Shown: positions 1 through 9,689 of the stretch, piece after piece
How positions within the stretch are numbered: the stretch's first letter is position 1
How the letters are laid out: each line of letters starts with the position of its first letter
NCBI RefSeq assembly: GCF_041435435.1
Contig: NZ_CP108494.1
Location: forward strand, 310,001 to 374,000
Direction of reading: 5' to 3'
DNA: 64,000 nt
Source of the DNA: Streptomyces sp. NBC_01241
Lineage (GTDB): Bacteria; Actinomycetota; Actinomycetes; Streptomycetales; Streptomycetaceae
Program-made: the position numbers and the translations under genes
Notes under the pieces: model-generated
Databases searched by the model: none
The model's input: the letters and a program-made list of their open reading frames with translations, nothing else
What the model was told of the DNA's origin: nothing

Positions 1-18
1 TAGCCTCTCCGGAAACGA

Positions 19-90
19 GGAAGTGCCCTGTGACCTGCGATGATGGGAGTTCTTCACGCTTCCAGCACGCACAACCACGAGGGCACTTCC
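19..90 (+). promoter_or_regulatory. Hairpin just upstream of the IS1380 transposase start
   Basis: Bases 19-29 (GGAAGTGCCCT) and 80-90 are perfect 11-bp inverted repeats separated by 50 bases, ending three bases before the ATG at 94. A matching design precedes the IS1380 fragment at 4669-4738. It may limit read-through from outside promoters; that role is inference. Confidence 0.5.
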
Positions 91-93
91 GAG

Positions 94-1485
94 ATGCAAT
101 CTTCCCATGCCGCAGCGAGGGTCTCCGCACGGTTTGATGATCCGAATCTGGTCGGCTACGGCGGGCTGGCCCCGGTGGTGCGGCTGGCCGAGCGGTGCGG
201 ACTGCCCGCACTCGTCGACGAGCACGTCCGGCTGCCGGCCTCGACGGACGGCACCGGGGCCTTCCCCGCGGCGAAGCTGATGTCGCTGGTCGGCGGCATG
301 GTCGCCGGGGCGGACAGCATCGATGACATGGACCGGCTGCGGCACGGTGGGCTGCCGCGGCTGTTCAGCGGGGTGCGGGCGCCGTCCACGCTGGGCTCGT
401 ACCTGCGCTCCTTCAGCCACGGACACGTGAAGCAACTGCACGCGGTGGCCCGCCGGTTCCTACCCGAACTGGCCGCGCACACCCCGCTGCTGCCCGGCGC
501 CGACCAAGTGGCCTACGTGGACATCGACGACACGATCCGTCGCACCTACGGCTACGCCAAGCAGGGCGCCGGCTACGGATACAGCAAGGTCAAGGGCTTG
601 AACGCGCTGATCGGGATCGTCTCCACCCCGCTGGCCGCTCCGGTGATCGTCGCCACCCGCCTGCGCAAGGGACCGTCCAACTCCGCCCGAGGTGCGGCCG
701 CGTTCGTCGCCGAATCGATCCGCACCGCAAGAGCGTGCGGCGCGAGCGGGCTGCTGGTCGTGCGGGCCGACTCCGCGTTCTACGGCGCCAATATCGTGAA
801 CGCCTGCCGGGCCCTGGGCGTCCGGTTCTCGGTCACCGTGCGGATGAACGCCTCGGTCAAGGCCGCGATCGCGGGCATCGACGAAGCCGCGTGGAAGGCG
901 ATCAAGTACCCCAAGGCCGTGTGGGACGAGGAGGGGCAGTGCTGGATCTCGGACGCCGAGATAGCCGAGACCACCTACACCGCCTTCACCTCCAAGCCGA
1001 AGAAGCAGCAGGCCACCGCCCGTCTGATCGTGCGCCGCGTCAAACGGCTCAACCCGGCAGCGGTGCCCGAGGGACAGGGCGCACTCTTCGATACCTGGCG
1101 CTACCACGCCGCGTTCACCGACTCTCCGCTCTCCCTGTCCGATGCCGAACGTGAGCACAGGCGGCACGCTGTCGTGGAACAGGTGATCGCGGACTTGAAG
1201 AACGGCCCGTTCGCCCACGCCCCCTCCGGGCACTTCCAGGCGAACGCCGCCTGGCTCGCGCTGGCCGCTCTCGCGCACAATCTGACCCGCGCCGCCGGCG
1301 CCCTGGCGTCCGCCTTCCACGCCAAGGCCACCACCGCAACGATCCGCGACCACCTGATCAACGTGCCCGCCCGCCCGGCCCGCTCCGCCCGGCGCCTCAC
1401 CCTCCACCTGCCCGAACACTGGCCCTGGGCCGACGACTTCACCCAGCTCTTCGACCTCGTGCACGCGCCACCACCCACAGCCTGA
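94..1485 (+). CDS. IS1380-family transposase, apparently intact
   Basis: DDE transposase expected to move an IS1380-type insertion sequence by cutting and pasting DNA. The protein carries the family layout: a short N-terminal block, a first catalytic aspartate in the YVDIDDTIRRTYG stretch, a second in LLVVRADSAFYG, and a C-terminal block with HAVVEQVIADLKNGPF supplying the glutamate. Length (463 aa) is normal for the family. An in-frame ATG exists at 40, but the ATG at 94 is preferred because it follows the right arm of a hairpin (19-29/80-90), an arrangement repeated in front of the second IS1380 copy. The codon pattern is uninterrupted, so the gene may be functional. The left end lies at or before base 1 and I could not find a convincing right inverted repeat. 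Confidence 0.9.
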   Translation: MQSSHAAARVSARFDDPNLVGYGGLAPVVRLAERCGLPALVDEHVRLPASTDGTGAFPAAKLMSLVGGMVAGADSIDDMDRLRHGGLPRLFSGVRAPSTLGSYLRSFSHGHVKQLHAVARRFLPELAAHTPLLPGADQVAYVDIDDTIRRTYGYAKQGAGYGYSKVKGLNALIGIVSTPLAAPVIVATRLRKGPSNSARGAAAFVAESIRTARACGASGLLVVRADSAFYGANIVNACRALGVRFSVTVRMNASVKAAIAGIDEAAWKAIKYPKAVWDEEGQCWISDAEIAETTYTAFTSKPKKQQATARLIVRRVKRLNPAAVPEGQGALFDTWRYHAAFTDSPLSLSDAEREHRRHAVVEQVIADLKNGPFAHAPSGHFQANAAWLALAALAHNLTRAAGALASAFHAKATTATIRDHLINVPARPARSARRLTLHLPEHWPWADDFTQLFDLVHAPPPTA

Positions 1486-1669
1486 GAAGCCCTGACCACC
1501 CCGCCCGCAAGGGCCCGAGACCGCCGAACACGTGGAAGAGCTGGACAGACCAGCGGATACTCCCTGCCCGAACAGCCAGATCATCTCGCCAACCGCCAAG
1601 ACAACCCCGAAACGATCACTCCGGAATCAAGCCGGTGGATCCGGGCTGAACGGCAGGCGAGCCCTACTA

Positions 1670-2823
1670 GTGTCCTGCGCCGGAGATCCATCGTTAGTTC
1701 CTGTATGAGTGTTTCTGCGGGTGTGCCCGCACCGCGTCGTGGTCCGAAGCTGGAACCGTTGTTGTTGTCCGTTGACGAGCGTGCGGTGTTGGAGCGTTGG
1801 GCCCGGCGGGCGACGTCTGCGCAGGCGGTGGCGTTACGGGCGCGGATCGTGCTGGCGTGTGCAGGTCCTGACGTTCCGCCGATTGTTGTGGTGGCGCGGG
1901 ATCTTCGGGTAGCGGCGGATACGGTCCGCAAGTGGCGCCGGCGGTTCCTGGCCGCCCGGCTGGACGGGTTGGTGGACGAGCCCCGGCCGGGCCGGCCGCC
2001 CACCATCAGCGTCGACCAGGTGGAGGCCGTCGTGGTCAGCACGTTGGAGGAGATGCCGAAGAACGCCACTCACTGGTCGCGCAAGTCGATGGCCGACCGC
2101 AGTGGGCTGTCGAAGTCGACCGTGGGCCGAATCTGGCGGAAGTTCCATCTCAAGCCTCATCTGACGGACACCTTCAAACTGTCGACGGACCCCTTGTTCG
2201 TGGAGAAGGTCTACGACGTGGTCGGGCTGTACTTCAATCCGCCCGAAGGGGCGGTAGTGCTGTCGGTGGACGAGAAGTCGCAGATCCAGGCGCTGGACCG
2301 GTCTCAGCCGGTGCTGCCGATGATGCCGGGCATGCCCGAGCGTCGCACCCACGACTACGTCCGTAACGGTCTGACTACCCTCTTCGCGGCCTTCGACGTC
2401 GCGACCGGCGAAGTCATCACCTCGCTGCACCGTCGGCACCGGGCAGCGGAGTTCAAGAAGTTCCTCATCAAGATCGAAAAGGAGGTTCCCGGGCATCTCC
2501 AGGTCCACCTGATCTGCGATAACTACGGCACCCACAAGACGCCCGCCATCAAGGCGTGGCTGGCCAAACACCCCCGGTTCCAACTGCACTTCACCCCTAC
2601 CGGTTCGTCCTGGATCAATCAGGTGGAGAGGTGGTTCGGCTTCCTCGCCGACCAGAAGATCCGCCGCGGCTCCCACAAAAGCGTGCGTTCCCTGGAAGCC
2701 GACATCCGTGCGTGGGTCAAGGAGTGGAACGAAAACCCAACACCGTTCATCTGGACCAAGACGGCCGAGGAGATCCTCGACTCCCTCGCCCGCTTCTGCC
2801 GACGGATCTCCGGCGCAGGACAC
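1670..2823 (+). mobile_element. Complete IS630-family insertion sequence with TA target duplication
   Basis: The two ends are inverted repeats: 1667-1693 matches the reverse complement of 2800-2826 with one mismatch in 27 positions, counting the flanking CTAG. IS630/Tc1-type elements insert at TA and duplicate it, and TA is present at 1668-1669 and 2824-2825. The element is 1154 bp with one transposase gene filling nearly all of it. Near-identical ends and an open frame suggest recent insertion. Confidence 0.88.
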
Positions 2824-2826
2824 TAG
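1705..2826 (+). CDS. IS630-family transposase
   Basis: 373-aa transposase. The N-terminal half holds a helix-turn-helix region ([18 protein letters not shown]) and a second winged-helix-like part ([16 protein letters not shown]). The DDE core follows: [12 protein letters not shown] (first Asp), [11 protein letters not shown] (second Asp) and [12 protein letters not shown] (Glu). This order and the DNYxxHK motif are typical of IS630. The stop codon TAG (2824-2826) is not inside the element: its T and A are the duplicated target dinucleotide and its G is flanking DNA. The start is the ATG at 1705, 35 bases inside the left end. No frameshift is needed to read the protein, unlike some IS630 members. 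Confidence 0.92.
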   Translation: MSVSAGVPAPRRGPKLEPLLLSVDERAVLERWARRATSAQAVALRARIVLACAGPDVPPIVVVARDLRVAADTVRKWRRRFLAARLDGLVDEPRPGRPPTISVDQVEAVVVSTLEEMPKNATHWSRKSMADRSGLSKSTVGRIWRKFHLKPHLTDTFKLSTDPLFVEKVYDVVGLYFNPPEGAVVLSVDEKSQIQALDRSQPVLPMMPGMPERRTHDYVRNGLTTLFAAFDVATGEVITSLHRRHRAAEFKKFLIKIEKEVPGHLQVHLICDNYGTHKTPAIKAWLAKHPRFQLHFTPTGSSWINQVERWFGFLADQKIRRGSHKSVRSLEADIRAWVKEWNENPTPFIWTKTAEEILDSLARFCRRISGAGH

Positions 2827-3241
2827 CGGAATTCAGGCAAGTTGTCCCGGTCTACGCTGATCAGCGGGACAGGAGAGCGGGAAGACTTTCCGACGGGTGC
2901 TGGGCCCGCTCGCGGTCCGCCCCAGCTGCGGCACGCTGTGAGCCGTCCCGGCCTGCTCGGCTCGTGCACGGTGCTGGGCGCGGATCGCCGCGATCGGGGA
3001 CAACGCGTTGTCCAGCACCGTCTCCGCATCGGGGAACGCCTTGGCACCAAGCGCGCATCGCACGGGTCTGCCACTCAACCGCCTTCGTGATGGCCGGGGC
3101 CGACCGACGGCCGCATGCGCTATAGTTGATCTTGAAAGTTCGCCGCAACTCACGGCGACTGACACTGCGTTGGTGGTCCAAGGAAAGACGCCCCGCTTCC
3201 TGCGGGGAAATGCAGGTGCAAGGCCTGCCCAGCGCTCACTC
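2827..3241. other. Intergenic region with no convincing gene
   Basis: About 415 bases between the IS630 element and the terminator at 3242. Several open frames exist on both strands but none shows recognisable motifs or a good ribosome site. A small hairpin (3191-3196/3202-3207, CCCCGC with a 5-base loop) resembles the stem-loops at the ends of IS200/IS605-type elements, but no tnpA or tnpB is present. Confidence 0.4.
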
Positions 3242-3275
3242 ACGAAGCCCTTCCCCCACCGGGGAAGGGCTTCGT
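3242..3275. terminator. Strong hairpin terminator candidate
   Basis: Perfect 15-bp inverted repeat (3242-3256 with 3261-3275) around a 4-base loop. It lies about 90 bases beyond the stop of the membrane-protein gene transcribed leftward from 4333, so it probably ends that transcript. There is no T tract, as is usual for actinomycete terminators. Confidence 0.7.
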
Positions 3276-3364
3276 CACGTTTCCCGCGTGTCCTGGAGAA
3301 CTTCACTCCGGCGGCTGCGGGCTGGCTGGATCCGGGCGTACGGCGCTCGGTCGCGACCGCCTGC

Positions 3365-4333
3365 TCATGCGATCGACGGGTCCGACTCCTCCTGTACGGT
3401 CCAGGACAGTCCTTCGGGCAGGACGGGGGCGGTGAGCAGGGCGGCGAGCAGGACGCCGCCGAGGATCCGGGTGTGTACGGGTGCGGCAAACTTGGCCGTG
3501 CGGGGCAGGCGCCGGACGGCGCGGTCGGACGATGGGGGACGCGTTCCGGTCAGGTACGGGCGCGCCTCGTCAGGGTCCGTGAGCCCCATGAGCACTTCAC
3601 CGCTGTCGGAAACAAATACTGCGGGCAGCTCCGCCTCGATCAGCTTCCACCGCTCCGGCCAGCAGAGCCAGCCGTCCTGGCCGGCGAGGCGCAGGGCCGC
3701 CCGGCCCACCTCCTCGGGGGCGTTGCCGAGTCTGATGCCACGTTCGCCGTCCTGGAGGACGAGCCAGTGGAACTGGGTGACGTCGAGTTCGCCCGGCTTG
3801 CCGCCACGCTGGAGGTAGCGCATCCGTACGGGTTCGCCGACCCGGACACGTACGGCGTGGAGCTCGCCCCGCGTGGCGTCGTCCGTCAGTACGCGGAACT
3901 TGCTGCGCGCCACGGCCTCACCGCCCCGTTTGCGAGCGAAGAGGAGTGCTTTCACCGTCACCACGAGGACCAGGATGATCAGCAGTCCGGAGAGCACCCC
4001 AACCGAACCGGCGGCCAGCCGGGTCAGGACGAGCGGGGTCAGGACAAGGAGGACGGTTCCGGTAGCCCGGCCCACGTCACGAGCGGGCAGCGGGAGCCGG
4101 TGCGGGAGCGGCGGCCTGCCTGCCGCGGTGGATGGCGCGGCGCCGAGCGGTGGCGCCGTACGGCAGGCGAGCATCCACCCTCCGGCGGTGACGGCGGCCG
4201 CTCCGAGCGCCCCGAGTATGTCCCAGCGCGGGGCGGGCGCGTCGTAGCGTACGAAGACCAGGGACAGGGCCACGGCGGCGCAGACCAGTGCGGTGCTGCC
4301 GAGGGCCCGGGTGATGAGGGTGGAACGTCGCAT
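3365..4333 (-). CDS. Putative membrane protein of unknown function
   Basis: 322-aa protein I do not recognise. Two hydrophobic segments are near the N-terminus (about residues 8-27 and 39-57) and two more at about 89-110 and 112-130, followed by a hydrophilic cytoplasmic-looking part (residues 130-285) and a last hydrophobic stretch near 290-310 (ILGGVLLAALLTAPVLPEG). The hydrophilic part contains conserved-looking Trp-rich text (HWLVLQDGE, GWLCWPERWKLIEAELPAVFV), a style seen in Streptomyces membrane proteins of unknown role. Coding bias is typical of the genus. It is a single gene, flanked by a terminator downstream and an empty region upstream. Confidence 0.8.
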   Translation of the reverse strand: MRRSTLITRALGSTALVCAAVALSLVFVRYDAPAPRWDILGALGAAAVTAGGWMLACRTAPPLGAAPSTAAGRPPLPHRLPLPARDVGRATGTVLLVLTPLVLTRLAAGSVGVLSGLLIILVLVVTVKALLFARKRGGEAVARSKFRVLTDDATRGELHAVRVRVGEPVRMRYLQRGGKPGELDVTQFHWLVLQDGERGIRLGNAPEEVGRAALRLAGQDGWLCWPERWKLIEAELPAVFVSDSGEVLMGLTDPDEARPYLTGTRPPSSDRAVRRLPRTAKFAAPVHTRILGGVLLAALLTAPVLPEGLSWTVQEESDPSIA

Positions 4334-4660
4334 GCGCGTCCTATACCGGTGAGGTGGAGCCGGGGTGGGGCACCGTCTCGCGGGGCTGGGTGTGCACGTA
4401 CCGCTTGATGCCGGGGTGGGACACGGGAGGGGGAGGTGGTGGTCGTGCGCGACGTATCAGTGTGGACTGCGATCCGAACCCAAGGCAATGGCAGGTCGCT
4501 CTCTTCGAGGTTACGGGCTTCTCCGGAGGGCAAGCCGTCGTCGAAGCCGCCACCAGCAAACCTCGGCGCCGACATCGATGGCCGCACCTCCTCCCTCGTC
4601 GTCGGGAACACCCGCAGCTAACCTCGTCGCTTCGGTTGGGGTGTGGCTAAGGGTTGGGGT
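4334..4660. other. Intergenic region, no gene seen
   Basis: About 330 bases between the membrane-protein start and the left side of the IS1380 fragment. Short frames on both strands lack motifs or ribosome sites. It presumably holds the promoter of the leftward membrane-protein gene. Confidence 0.4.
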
Positions 4661-4668
4661 AGAAACGC

Positions 4669-4738
4669 AAGGTGCCTTCCTGAGCTGGGACGATGGACCT
4701 TGTCTAGGGGTTCGGTCGTCGCCGGAGGAAGGCACTTT
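4669..4738 (+). promoter_or_regulatory. Hairpin upstream of the IS1380 fragment
   Basis: Bases 4669-4681 and 4726-4738 pair with 12 of 13 matches around a 44-base spacer, ending four bases before the GTG at 4743. The layout matches the hairpin in front of the intact IS1380 transposase at 19-90, although the bases differ. Confidence 0.45.
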
Positions 4739-4742
4739 CTGC

Positions 4743-5285
4743 GTGAAGGATATCGGTTCGCGGCCCCGGCTTGTGGTGTCTGCTGACGGGTCGGGGGTGG
4801 TCGGGCACGCCGGGTCACGTTTGCTGGCGGACCTCGCCGAAGCGACCGGGCTGACGGCGGCGTATTCCACCGTGCTCCGGCAGCTTCGGCCGCGCGGCAC
4901 CGGCCATGACCCAGGCCGGATCGCCGCCGATCTCGCAGTGATGCTCGCCGACGGCGGCGAGGCGATCGCGGATCCGGCCGTTCTACGGGACCAGCGCGAG
5001 GTGTTCGGCCCGGTGGCCTCCACGCCGACGGCTTGGCGGTTGCTGGCCGCTGTCGACGAACGCATACTGGACCGCCTGCGGTTGGCCCGCGCCGCAGCCC
5101 GGGAGGTGGCCTGGCTACAGGCCGCCGAGACCCGCACCGCGATACCCGCAGTGAAGGCCGGCGGACGCGAACTGCCCGGCCTGGTCCTGGACCTCGACGC
5201 CACGCTGGTCACCTGCCACTCCGAGAAAGACCAGGCCGCACCCACCTACAAGAGCGGATTCGGGTTCCACCCGTTGCTGTGTTTC
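4743..5285 (+). pseudogene. IS1380-family transposase, N-terminal fragment
   Basis: Reads from a GTG at 4743 as a normal IS1380 N-terminal part: a VVSADGSGVVGHAGSRLLA start, then the first catalytic aspartate in LVLDLDATLVTCHSEK, and the family block YKSGFGFHPLLCF near 5285. After that the similarity stops, so the C-terminal two thirds, with the second Asp and the Glu, are missing. The DNA from about 5290 to 5508 carries a different open frame (AHHLTSCWGQHVFVEAEDQ) that I do not recognise and which may be the remains of the gene the element landed in. This copy differs clearly from the intact IS1380 at 94-1485. A C-terminal fragment of a similar subgroup lies at 51487-52250. Confidence 0.8.
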
Positions 5286-5508
5286 CCACGGCCCACCTGC
5301 TTGGCAACAGGATCGCCGACCAAGGCTGGGCACGTTTCCCGGCGTGCACGCCTGAAGACCGCCGTCGGCTGGTCGATGTCGCGCACCATCTCACCTCCTG
5401 CTGGGGGCAGCATGTGTTCGTCGAAGCCGAAGACCAGTGCTGCCTCAGCCTCTGCCTCGCCGGATACGAAGCGCTGCCGAAACCGTTGCCGGCGCCCGGT
5501 TCTTGGGT

Positions 5509-6717
5509 TCAGCGGCCTGGGGGCGGGGGCGATCCACTGAGGTGGTGCCGGTGGTGACCCATGGGATGGGGTGTGAGGTTCGGCCGGTGAGAAGGAGTGC
5601 GTTCGATGACCAGGAGGGCGGCGTCGTCGGCGAGGTGGCCGCCGACGTGGGCGAGCAGATCGCGGTGGATGTGGTGCAGCAGAGTGTCGGGGTTGGTGGC
5701 GGGGAAGGAGGCGACCCGTTCGGCGAGCGGGTAGAACGCTCCGTTCGGCGAGCGGGCTTCGATGACACCGTCGGTGTAGAGGACGAGCATGTCACCGCCT
5801 TCGAAGGTGAACGGGTCGATGCGGTCGTCCTCGGTCGTTCGTTCGCACACGCCCAGCGGAGGCAGGGGCTGTCGGGCGTGCAGGACCGTGACCCGCTGAT
5901 CGTGCAACAGCAGAGGCGGCGGATGCCCGCAATTGATCATCTCGGCGGCCGACAGGGCGTCGTCGGGGATCTCCAGGACGAGGCAGGTGATGAAGTGCTC
6001 GCCGGGGTCGTGCTCGGTGTCCGTCACGTCCTCCAGGTTCCGGGAGACGCTGTCTTCGAGGGCGGCTACCAGCCCGGAGAGGGTGGCATACCGGTGAGCG
6101 CCCTCACGGAATGCCCCCAGCACCAGCGAGGCCTCACCGATGGCGGCCAGCCCGTTGCCCCGGACATCGCCGATGACCACCCGGGTCGCGGCATGCGCGG
6201 CGCGGGCGAACGCAAACAGATCACCCCCGATCTCGGTCTCGTCCTCCGCGGACATGTAGAGCCATGCCACCTGCAACGGCCCGATCCGGCGTGGTGGAGG
6301 CCGAAGCAGAACACGCTGAGCCGTCTCCGCCACAGAGCGTGCCCGGCTCAGCGCCCGGTCGCGCCGCTCCCGCACACACCGCATGAAAATCACCAAGGCG
6401 GAGAGCGTGGTCAGCGCGATGATCTGTGCCAAGTGGTCGGGCGTGGTCAGTCCGCCGAGGAAGACAGCGGTGAGCACCTGGGCCGCCACTGCCAGGACCC
6501 CGGCGAGAGCGGTGAGCCGTGGCCCGGCGAGGGAGGCGGTCAGAGCGGGCGCGATGACCAGCAGTGGGCCCAGATGGATATCGCGCCCGGTGTAGATATC
6601 CAGCGCGGCGATCGTCAAAACCAGCACGAACGGGACCGCAACCAGCCCACCACCGGCTGGATGCTCCCGGAAGTGATCCCACGAACGTCGCACACCCATA
6701 TACCCCTTATGCTCCAT
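5509..6717 (-). CDS. Membrane-anchored PP2C/SpoIIE-type serine phosphatase
   Basis: 402-aa protein. Residues about 24-115 form four hydrophobic segments (for example GLVAVPFVLVLTIAALDIY and LIIALTTLSALVIFM-like text), then a short linker, then a PP2C phosphatase domain of the SpoIIE/RsbU type. Metal-binding motifs are visible: EIGGDLFAF, VVIGDVRGNGLAA, LVLYTDGVIEAR and ADDAALLVIE. In Streptomyces such phosphatases act on anti-sigma-factor antagonists or other regulators; the target here is unknown. The start is uncertain: ATG at 6717 has a GGGGG about 9 bases upstream, and ATG at 6699 has AAGGGG only 3 bases away. The much longer upstream extension to 6918 has poor coding character. The gene stands alone. 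Confidence 0.85.
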   Translation of the reverse strand: MEHKGYMGVRRSWDHFREHPAGGGLVAVPFVLVLTIAALDIYTGRDIHLGPLLVIAPALTASLAGPRLTALAGVLAVAAQVLTAVFLGGLTTPDHLAQIIALTTLSALVIFMRCVRERRDRALSRARSVAETAQRVLLRPPPRRIGPLQVAWLYMSAEDETEIGGDLFAFARAAHAATRVVIGDVRGNGLAAIGEASLVLGAFREGAHRYATLSGLVAALEDSVSRNLEDVTDTEHDPGEHFITCLVLEIPDDALSAAEMINCGHPPPLLLHDQRVTVLHARQPLPPLGVCERTTEDDRIDPFTFEGGDMLVLYTDGVIEARSPNGAFYPLAERVASFPATNPDTLLHHIHRDLLAHVGGHLADDAALLVIERTPSHRPNLTPHPMGHHRHHLSGSPPPPGR

Positions 6718-7291
6718 CGATAGTGCACCCCCAGCCAGCCGACGAGCACGGGTCGGGGCTTCGCTCAGCCTTCCTGCGGCGGCCTCGTTCTGTCCGTCCG
6801 CTGGCCCTGCCGTCGACAAGCTCCTGCAGCTGGCCGAACTCTGACTCGACTGGGCGGCGTAGGAAACGAAGCATGCCGGGCGGGTCGCCCAGTGTCCGGC
6901 GGCCCGCCTTGGCGTCAACGCGGCGGGATTCTGGGTGACGTCACACGGTGCCGACGGACGACCGTGGTTGTGGGATAGGTGACTGAGCGCCGTGGGTGGC
7001 GGACTTCGCCAGCTACGGTGCCCAGCCAGCCGGTCCGGTTCATACCGCAGATCACGGGGTCCAGGTGAAGGTGAACCGGTTGCCGTCAGACCTCTGGCAG
7101 GTGAGGGCGTCGGGCAGTTGACTCTTCTCCAATGCGACCCGTCGACGGCATACCTCCGATGTTTTCAGCCCTTCTCGCTGCAAGTTCCCTTGACAGGCTT
7201 TATTAGGCAGCCTCAAGATCAATAGAACCGATGTTTGAGTCTCCAGTCGGATGCCAGGAGATCCCACTCACACACGGCTGCAGAAGCAGCG
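6718..7291. other. Intergenic region between divergent genes
   Basis: About 570 bases between the phosphatase start and the fucosidase ribosome site. It should contain two divergent promoters. I see no convincing gene, RNA or repeat in it. Confidence 0.4.
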
Positions 7292-7304
7292 GGAGGACAG
7301 TGAC

Positions 7305-9074
7305 GTGCACCCCCAAGTCACAAGTTTGACCAGAAGTTTGAAGGCGGCGTTCGCGACAGTCGCCCTCGTGGCCGGTTGTGCTCTGGCCGCCGGCGGCCCG
7401 GCCCAGGCCAATCCAGCCCCCAAGCCCATCGATGCCTACCCCGCAGCGATCCCGCTGAGCACCGACACGAACATCGCGAACTGGGAGAAGCTCCAGTTCG
7501 GCATGTTCGTGCACTGGGGCATGTTCTCCTCCTACGGTGGCTACTACAACGGGGTGCAGCAGACCATCGGCTACCCGGAGCAGATCAAGGCGTGGATGAA
7601 CATCCCGACCTCCGACTACCTGGCCGGCGCGCACCAGTTCACCGCCGACAAGTTCGACGCTGCCCAGTGGTGCGCCACCGCCAAGGCGGCGGGTGCCAAG
7701 TATTTGGTGCTCACGTCGAAGCACCACGACGGCTTCGCCATGTGGGACACCGCGACCACCGACTACAACGTCGTCGCTCAGACACCGTTCGGCCGTGATC
7801 CCATCAAGGAGCTGAGCAGCGCCTGCCGCGCTCAGGGCATGGGCTTCGGTCTGTACTTCTCCATCATCGACTGGACGTTGCAGACCCCCGAGCCGTATCA
7901 GAACCTGAACCCGATTCCCGACTCGATGATGCCGTACATCAAGTCGCAGCTGACCGAGTTGCTGACGAAGTACGGGCAGCTCGACGAACTGTGGTTCGAC
8001 ATGGGCAAGCCGACCGCCGCACAGAGCGCGGAGATGGCGGCGACGGTGCACCGGCTGCAGCCACAGACCATGGTCAACTCCCGGGTCTGGAACAACAAGG
8101 GCGACTTCGAGGTCGGCGGCGACAACTCGGTGCCGACCAAGCAGCTGCAGGCGCCGTGGCAGTCTGCCTACTCGATCTTCCCGATGTGCTGGGGTTACTG
8201 CACCTGGCCGAGCGCCGATCGCTCCGACGCCTCCAAGACGTCCAAGACCACCCAGCAGGTCAGGTCCCTGTTCACCGTGACATCGGGCGGCGGCAACTAC
8301 CTGTTGAACGTCGGACCGCAGGGCAACGGCGCCATCGACGACTTCCAGGCCGGCGTGATGGCCGGAATCGGTGCCTGGAATGCACGCCACCCCAACGCCG
8401 TCGAGGGTGCCCGGCCGACGCTCTACGGCCGGATGTCCTGGGGCGACAGCACGATCAAGGGCAACGCGGTCTACCTCGGCGTGAGCAGCTGGCCGAACGG
8501 CGGTGGCGACATCAGGCTGCCAGGTATGGCCAGCACGATCCTCGATGTCACGGTGGACGGCACGGCTGACCAACTGCCGTACCGGACGGACGGCAACGAT
8601 CTGGTGATCACCTTGCCGGCTCAGCCGACCGATGCCGACCTGCCGGTCATCAAGGTGCACACGGACGGTGCGCCGCTCGTGCGGCCGGCCGGCACCGCCG
8701 TCAGCGCGGACCGGCACTTCTCGATCGCCGCCGGTTCTCTGACCAGTCGGCTCTCACCCATCAACGGCGGCCGCAATGCGTCCTCCGTGACCGGGTGGCT
8801 GGCCGGCCAGGATGGCAACAGCGGTTGGAACGCGGCCAGGGTCACCGTGTCCGGCACGTTCAAGGCGGACACGAAGTACCGGATCACCCTCGGCGAGACG
8901 TCCGTGGTGGCCACTGGAGCGCAGCTGGCTTCCGGAGCGGTGGACGGCCTTCGGTACCGATCGCAACGGATCACGCCGATCACGATCGCGCCGGCCGACC
9001 CCGACTACTTCGCTGATCCGTTGGGGGCGACCGTCACGAACATCACCGTCGACGGCTACCGCGGGTACTCCTGA
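7305..9074 (+). CDS. Secreted alpha-L-fucosidase (glycoside hydrolase family 29)
   Basis: 589-aa enzyme expected to release alpha-linked fucose from glycans outside the cell. The GTG at 7305 is chosen because GGAGG lies 8 bases upstream (7292-7296) and the N-terminus then reads as a signal peptide: Arg/Lys at 10-13, a hydrophobic core at 14-29 and an AQA cleavage site before Asn36. GH29 features follow: GMFVHWGMFSSYGG near residue 70, LVLTSKHHDGFAMW, and the nucleophile Asp232 in ELWFDMG, then GGNYLLNVGPQGNG. The C-terminal ~150 residues form a beta-rich accessory region. No regulator or sugar transporter is adjacent, so it looks like a single exported enzyme. Confidence 0.93.
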   Translation: MHPQVTSLTRSLKAAFATVALVAGCALAAGGPAQANPAPKPIDAYPAAIPLSTDTNIANWEKLQFGMFVHWGMFSSYGGYYNGVQQTIGYPEQIKAWMNIPTSDYLAGAHQFTADKFDAAQWCATAKAAGAKYLVLTSKHHDGFAMWDTATTDYNVVAQTPFGRDPIKELSSACRAQGMGFGLYFSIIDWTLQTPEPYQNLNPIPDSMMPYIKSQLTELLTKYGQLDELWFDMGKPTAAQSAEMAATVHRLQPQTMVNSRVWNNKGDFEVGGDNSVPTKQLQAPWQSAYSIFPMCWGYCTWPSADRSDASKTSKTTQQVRSLFTVTSGGGNYLLNVGPQGNGAIDDFQAGVMAGIGAWNARHPNAVEGARPTLYGRMSWGDSTIKGNAVYLGVSSWPNGGGDIRLPGMASTILDVTVDGTADQLPYRTDGNDLVITLPAQPTDADLPVIKVHTDGAPLVRPAGTAVSADRHFSIAAGSLTSRLSPINGGRNASSVTGWLAGQDGNSGWNAARVTVSGTFKADTKYRITLGETSVVATGAQLASGAVDGLRYRSQRITPITIAPADPDYFADPLGATVTNITVDGYRGYS

Positions 9075-9186
9075 GCGTCCGATCCCGGTGGCGACTTCCC
9101 TCCCGAGCCGGCACCGGGGTCCTCTCTCCGGCTCATGAGCGCCGCGGGCGGTGGGGTGCACAGCGCCCTCACCACCCGGGGCGTTC

Positions 9187-9516
9187 TTACGGCCCCGACG
9201 ACCTCTCGCGGACGGCCTCGGAGACAACGTCGACGAGCTGACCCGTCTTCTCGTGCATGGCCCGCTGACGCATCGCGGCGGTCAGGTTCCCTCGGATCAG
9301 GATGCATTGCGCGACTCGGGGGAGGTCGTTGACGGAGACCTGGGCGTAGCTGCGTTCGATCCGTACGCGCAGCGCCCCCTCTTCCTCGGGGACCTCCGGC
9401 ATGGCCGGCTCCGCAAACGCTGCGTTGAGCGTGGCGTGCGTGTTCCCACTGAGGTGGCGCGAGACGACACCGTCCAGCAACTGCCGAAGTCCCGAGCGCT
9501 CCCTGCTGTTGACCAT
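9187..9516 (-). CDS. Hypothetical protein, 109 aa
   Basis: Small charged protein I do not recognise. It is mostly helical in appearance with a heptad-like middle (RVRIERSYAQVSVNDLPRVAQ) and an AMRQRAMHEKTGQLVDVV region that could be amphipathic. Codon use is typical of a real gene in this DNA and better than on the opposite strand. The ATG at 9516 has only a weak GGCGG nearby, so a different start, or an N-terminal truncation, is possible. Confidence 0.5.
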   Translation of the reverse strand: MVNSRERSGLRQLLDGVVSRHLSGNTHATLNAAFAEPAMPEVPEEEGALRVRIERSYAQVSVNDLPRVAQCILIRGNLTAAMRQRAMHEKTGQLVDVVSEAVRERSSGP

Positions 9517-9689
9517 CCGCCGATAATTCCGGAGCTCCGCCGGGCAGTCAGCAATCTGTACCCCTCGACCACCCGTTGAGCAGTCAGGCTGTCAGCGTCG
9601 CAGTGCTGGGCGGAAGGTCGAGCGGGGATGTCCATGGCGTGATAAGCGCCTCGTGGGCGGGGTACCCAGAGCCTGCCCCGGCCGCTGCC

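Noticed and set aside
7203..8717. A 504-codon open frame opposite the fucosidase
   Set aside because: Shadow of the GH29 gene; no motifs, no ribosome site, low-complexity composition.
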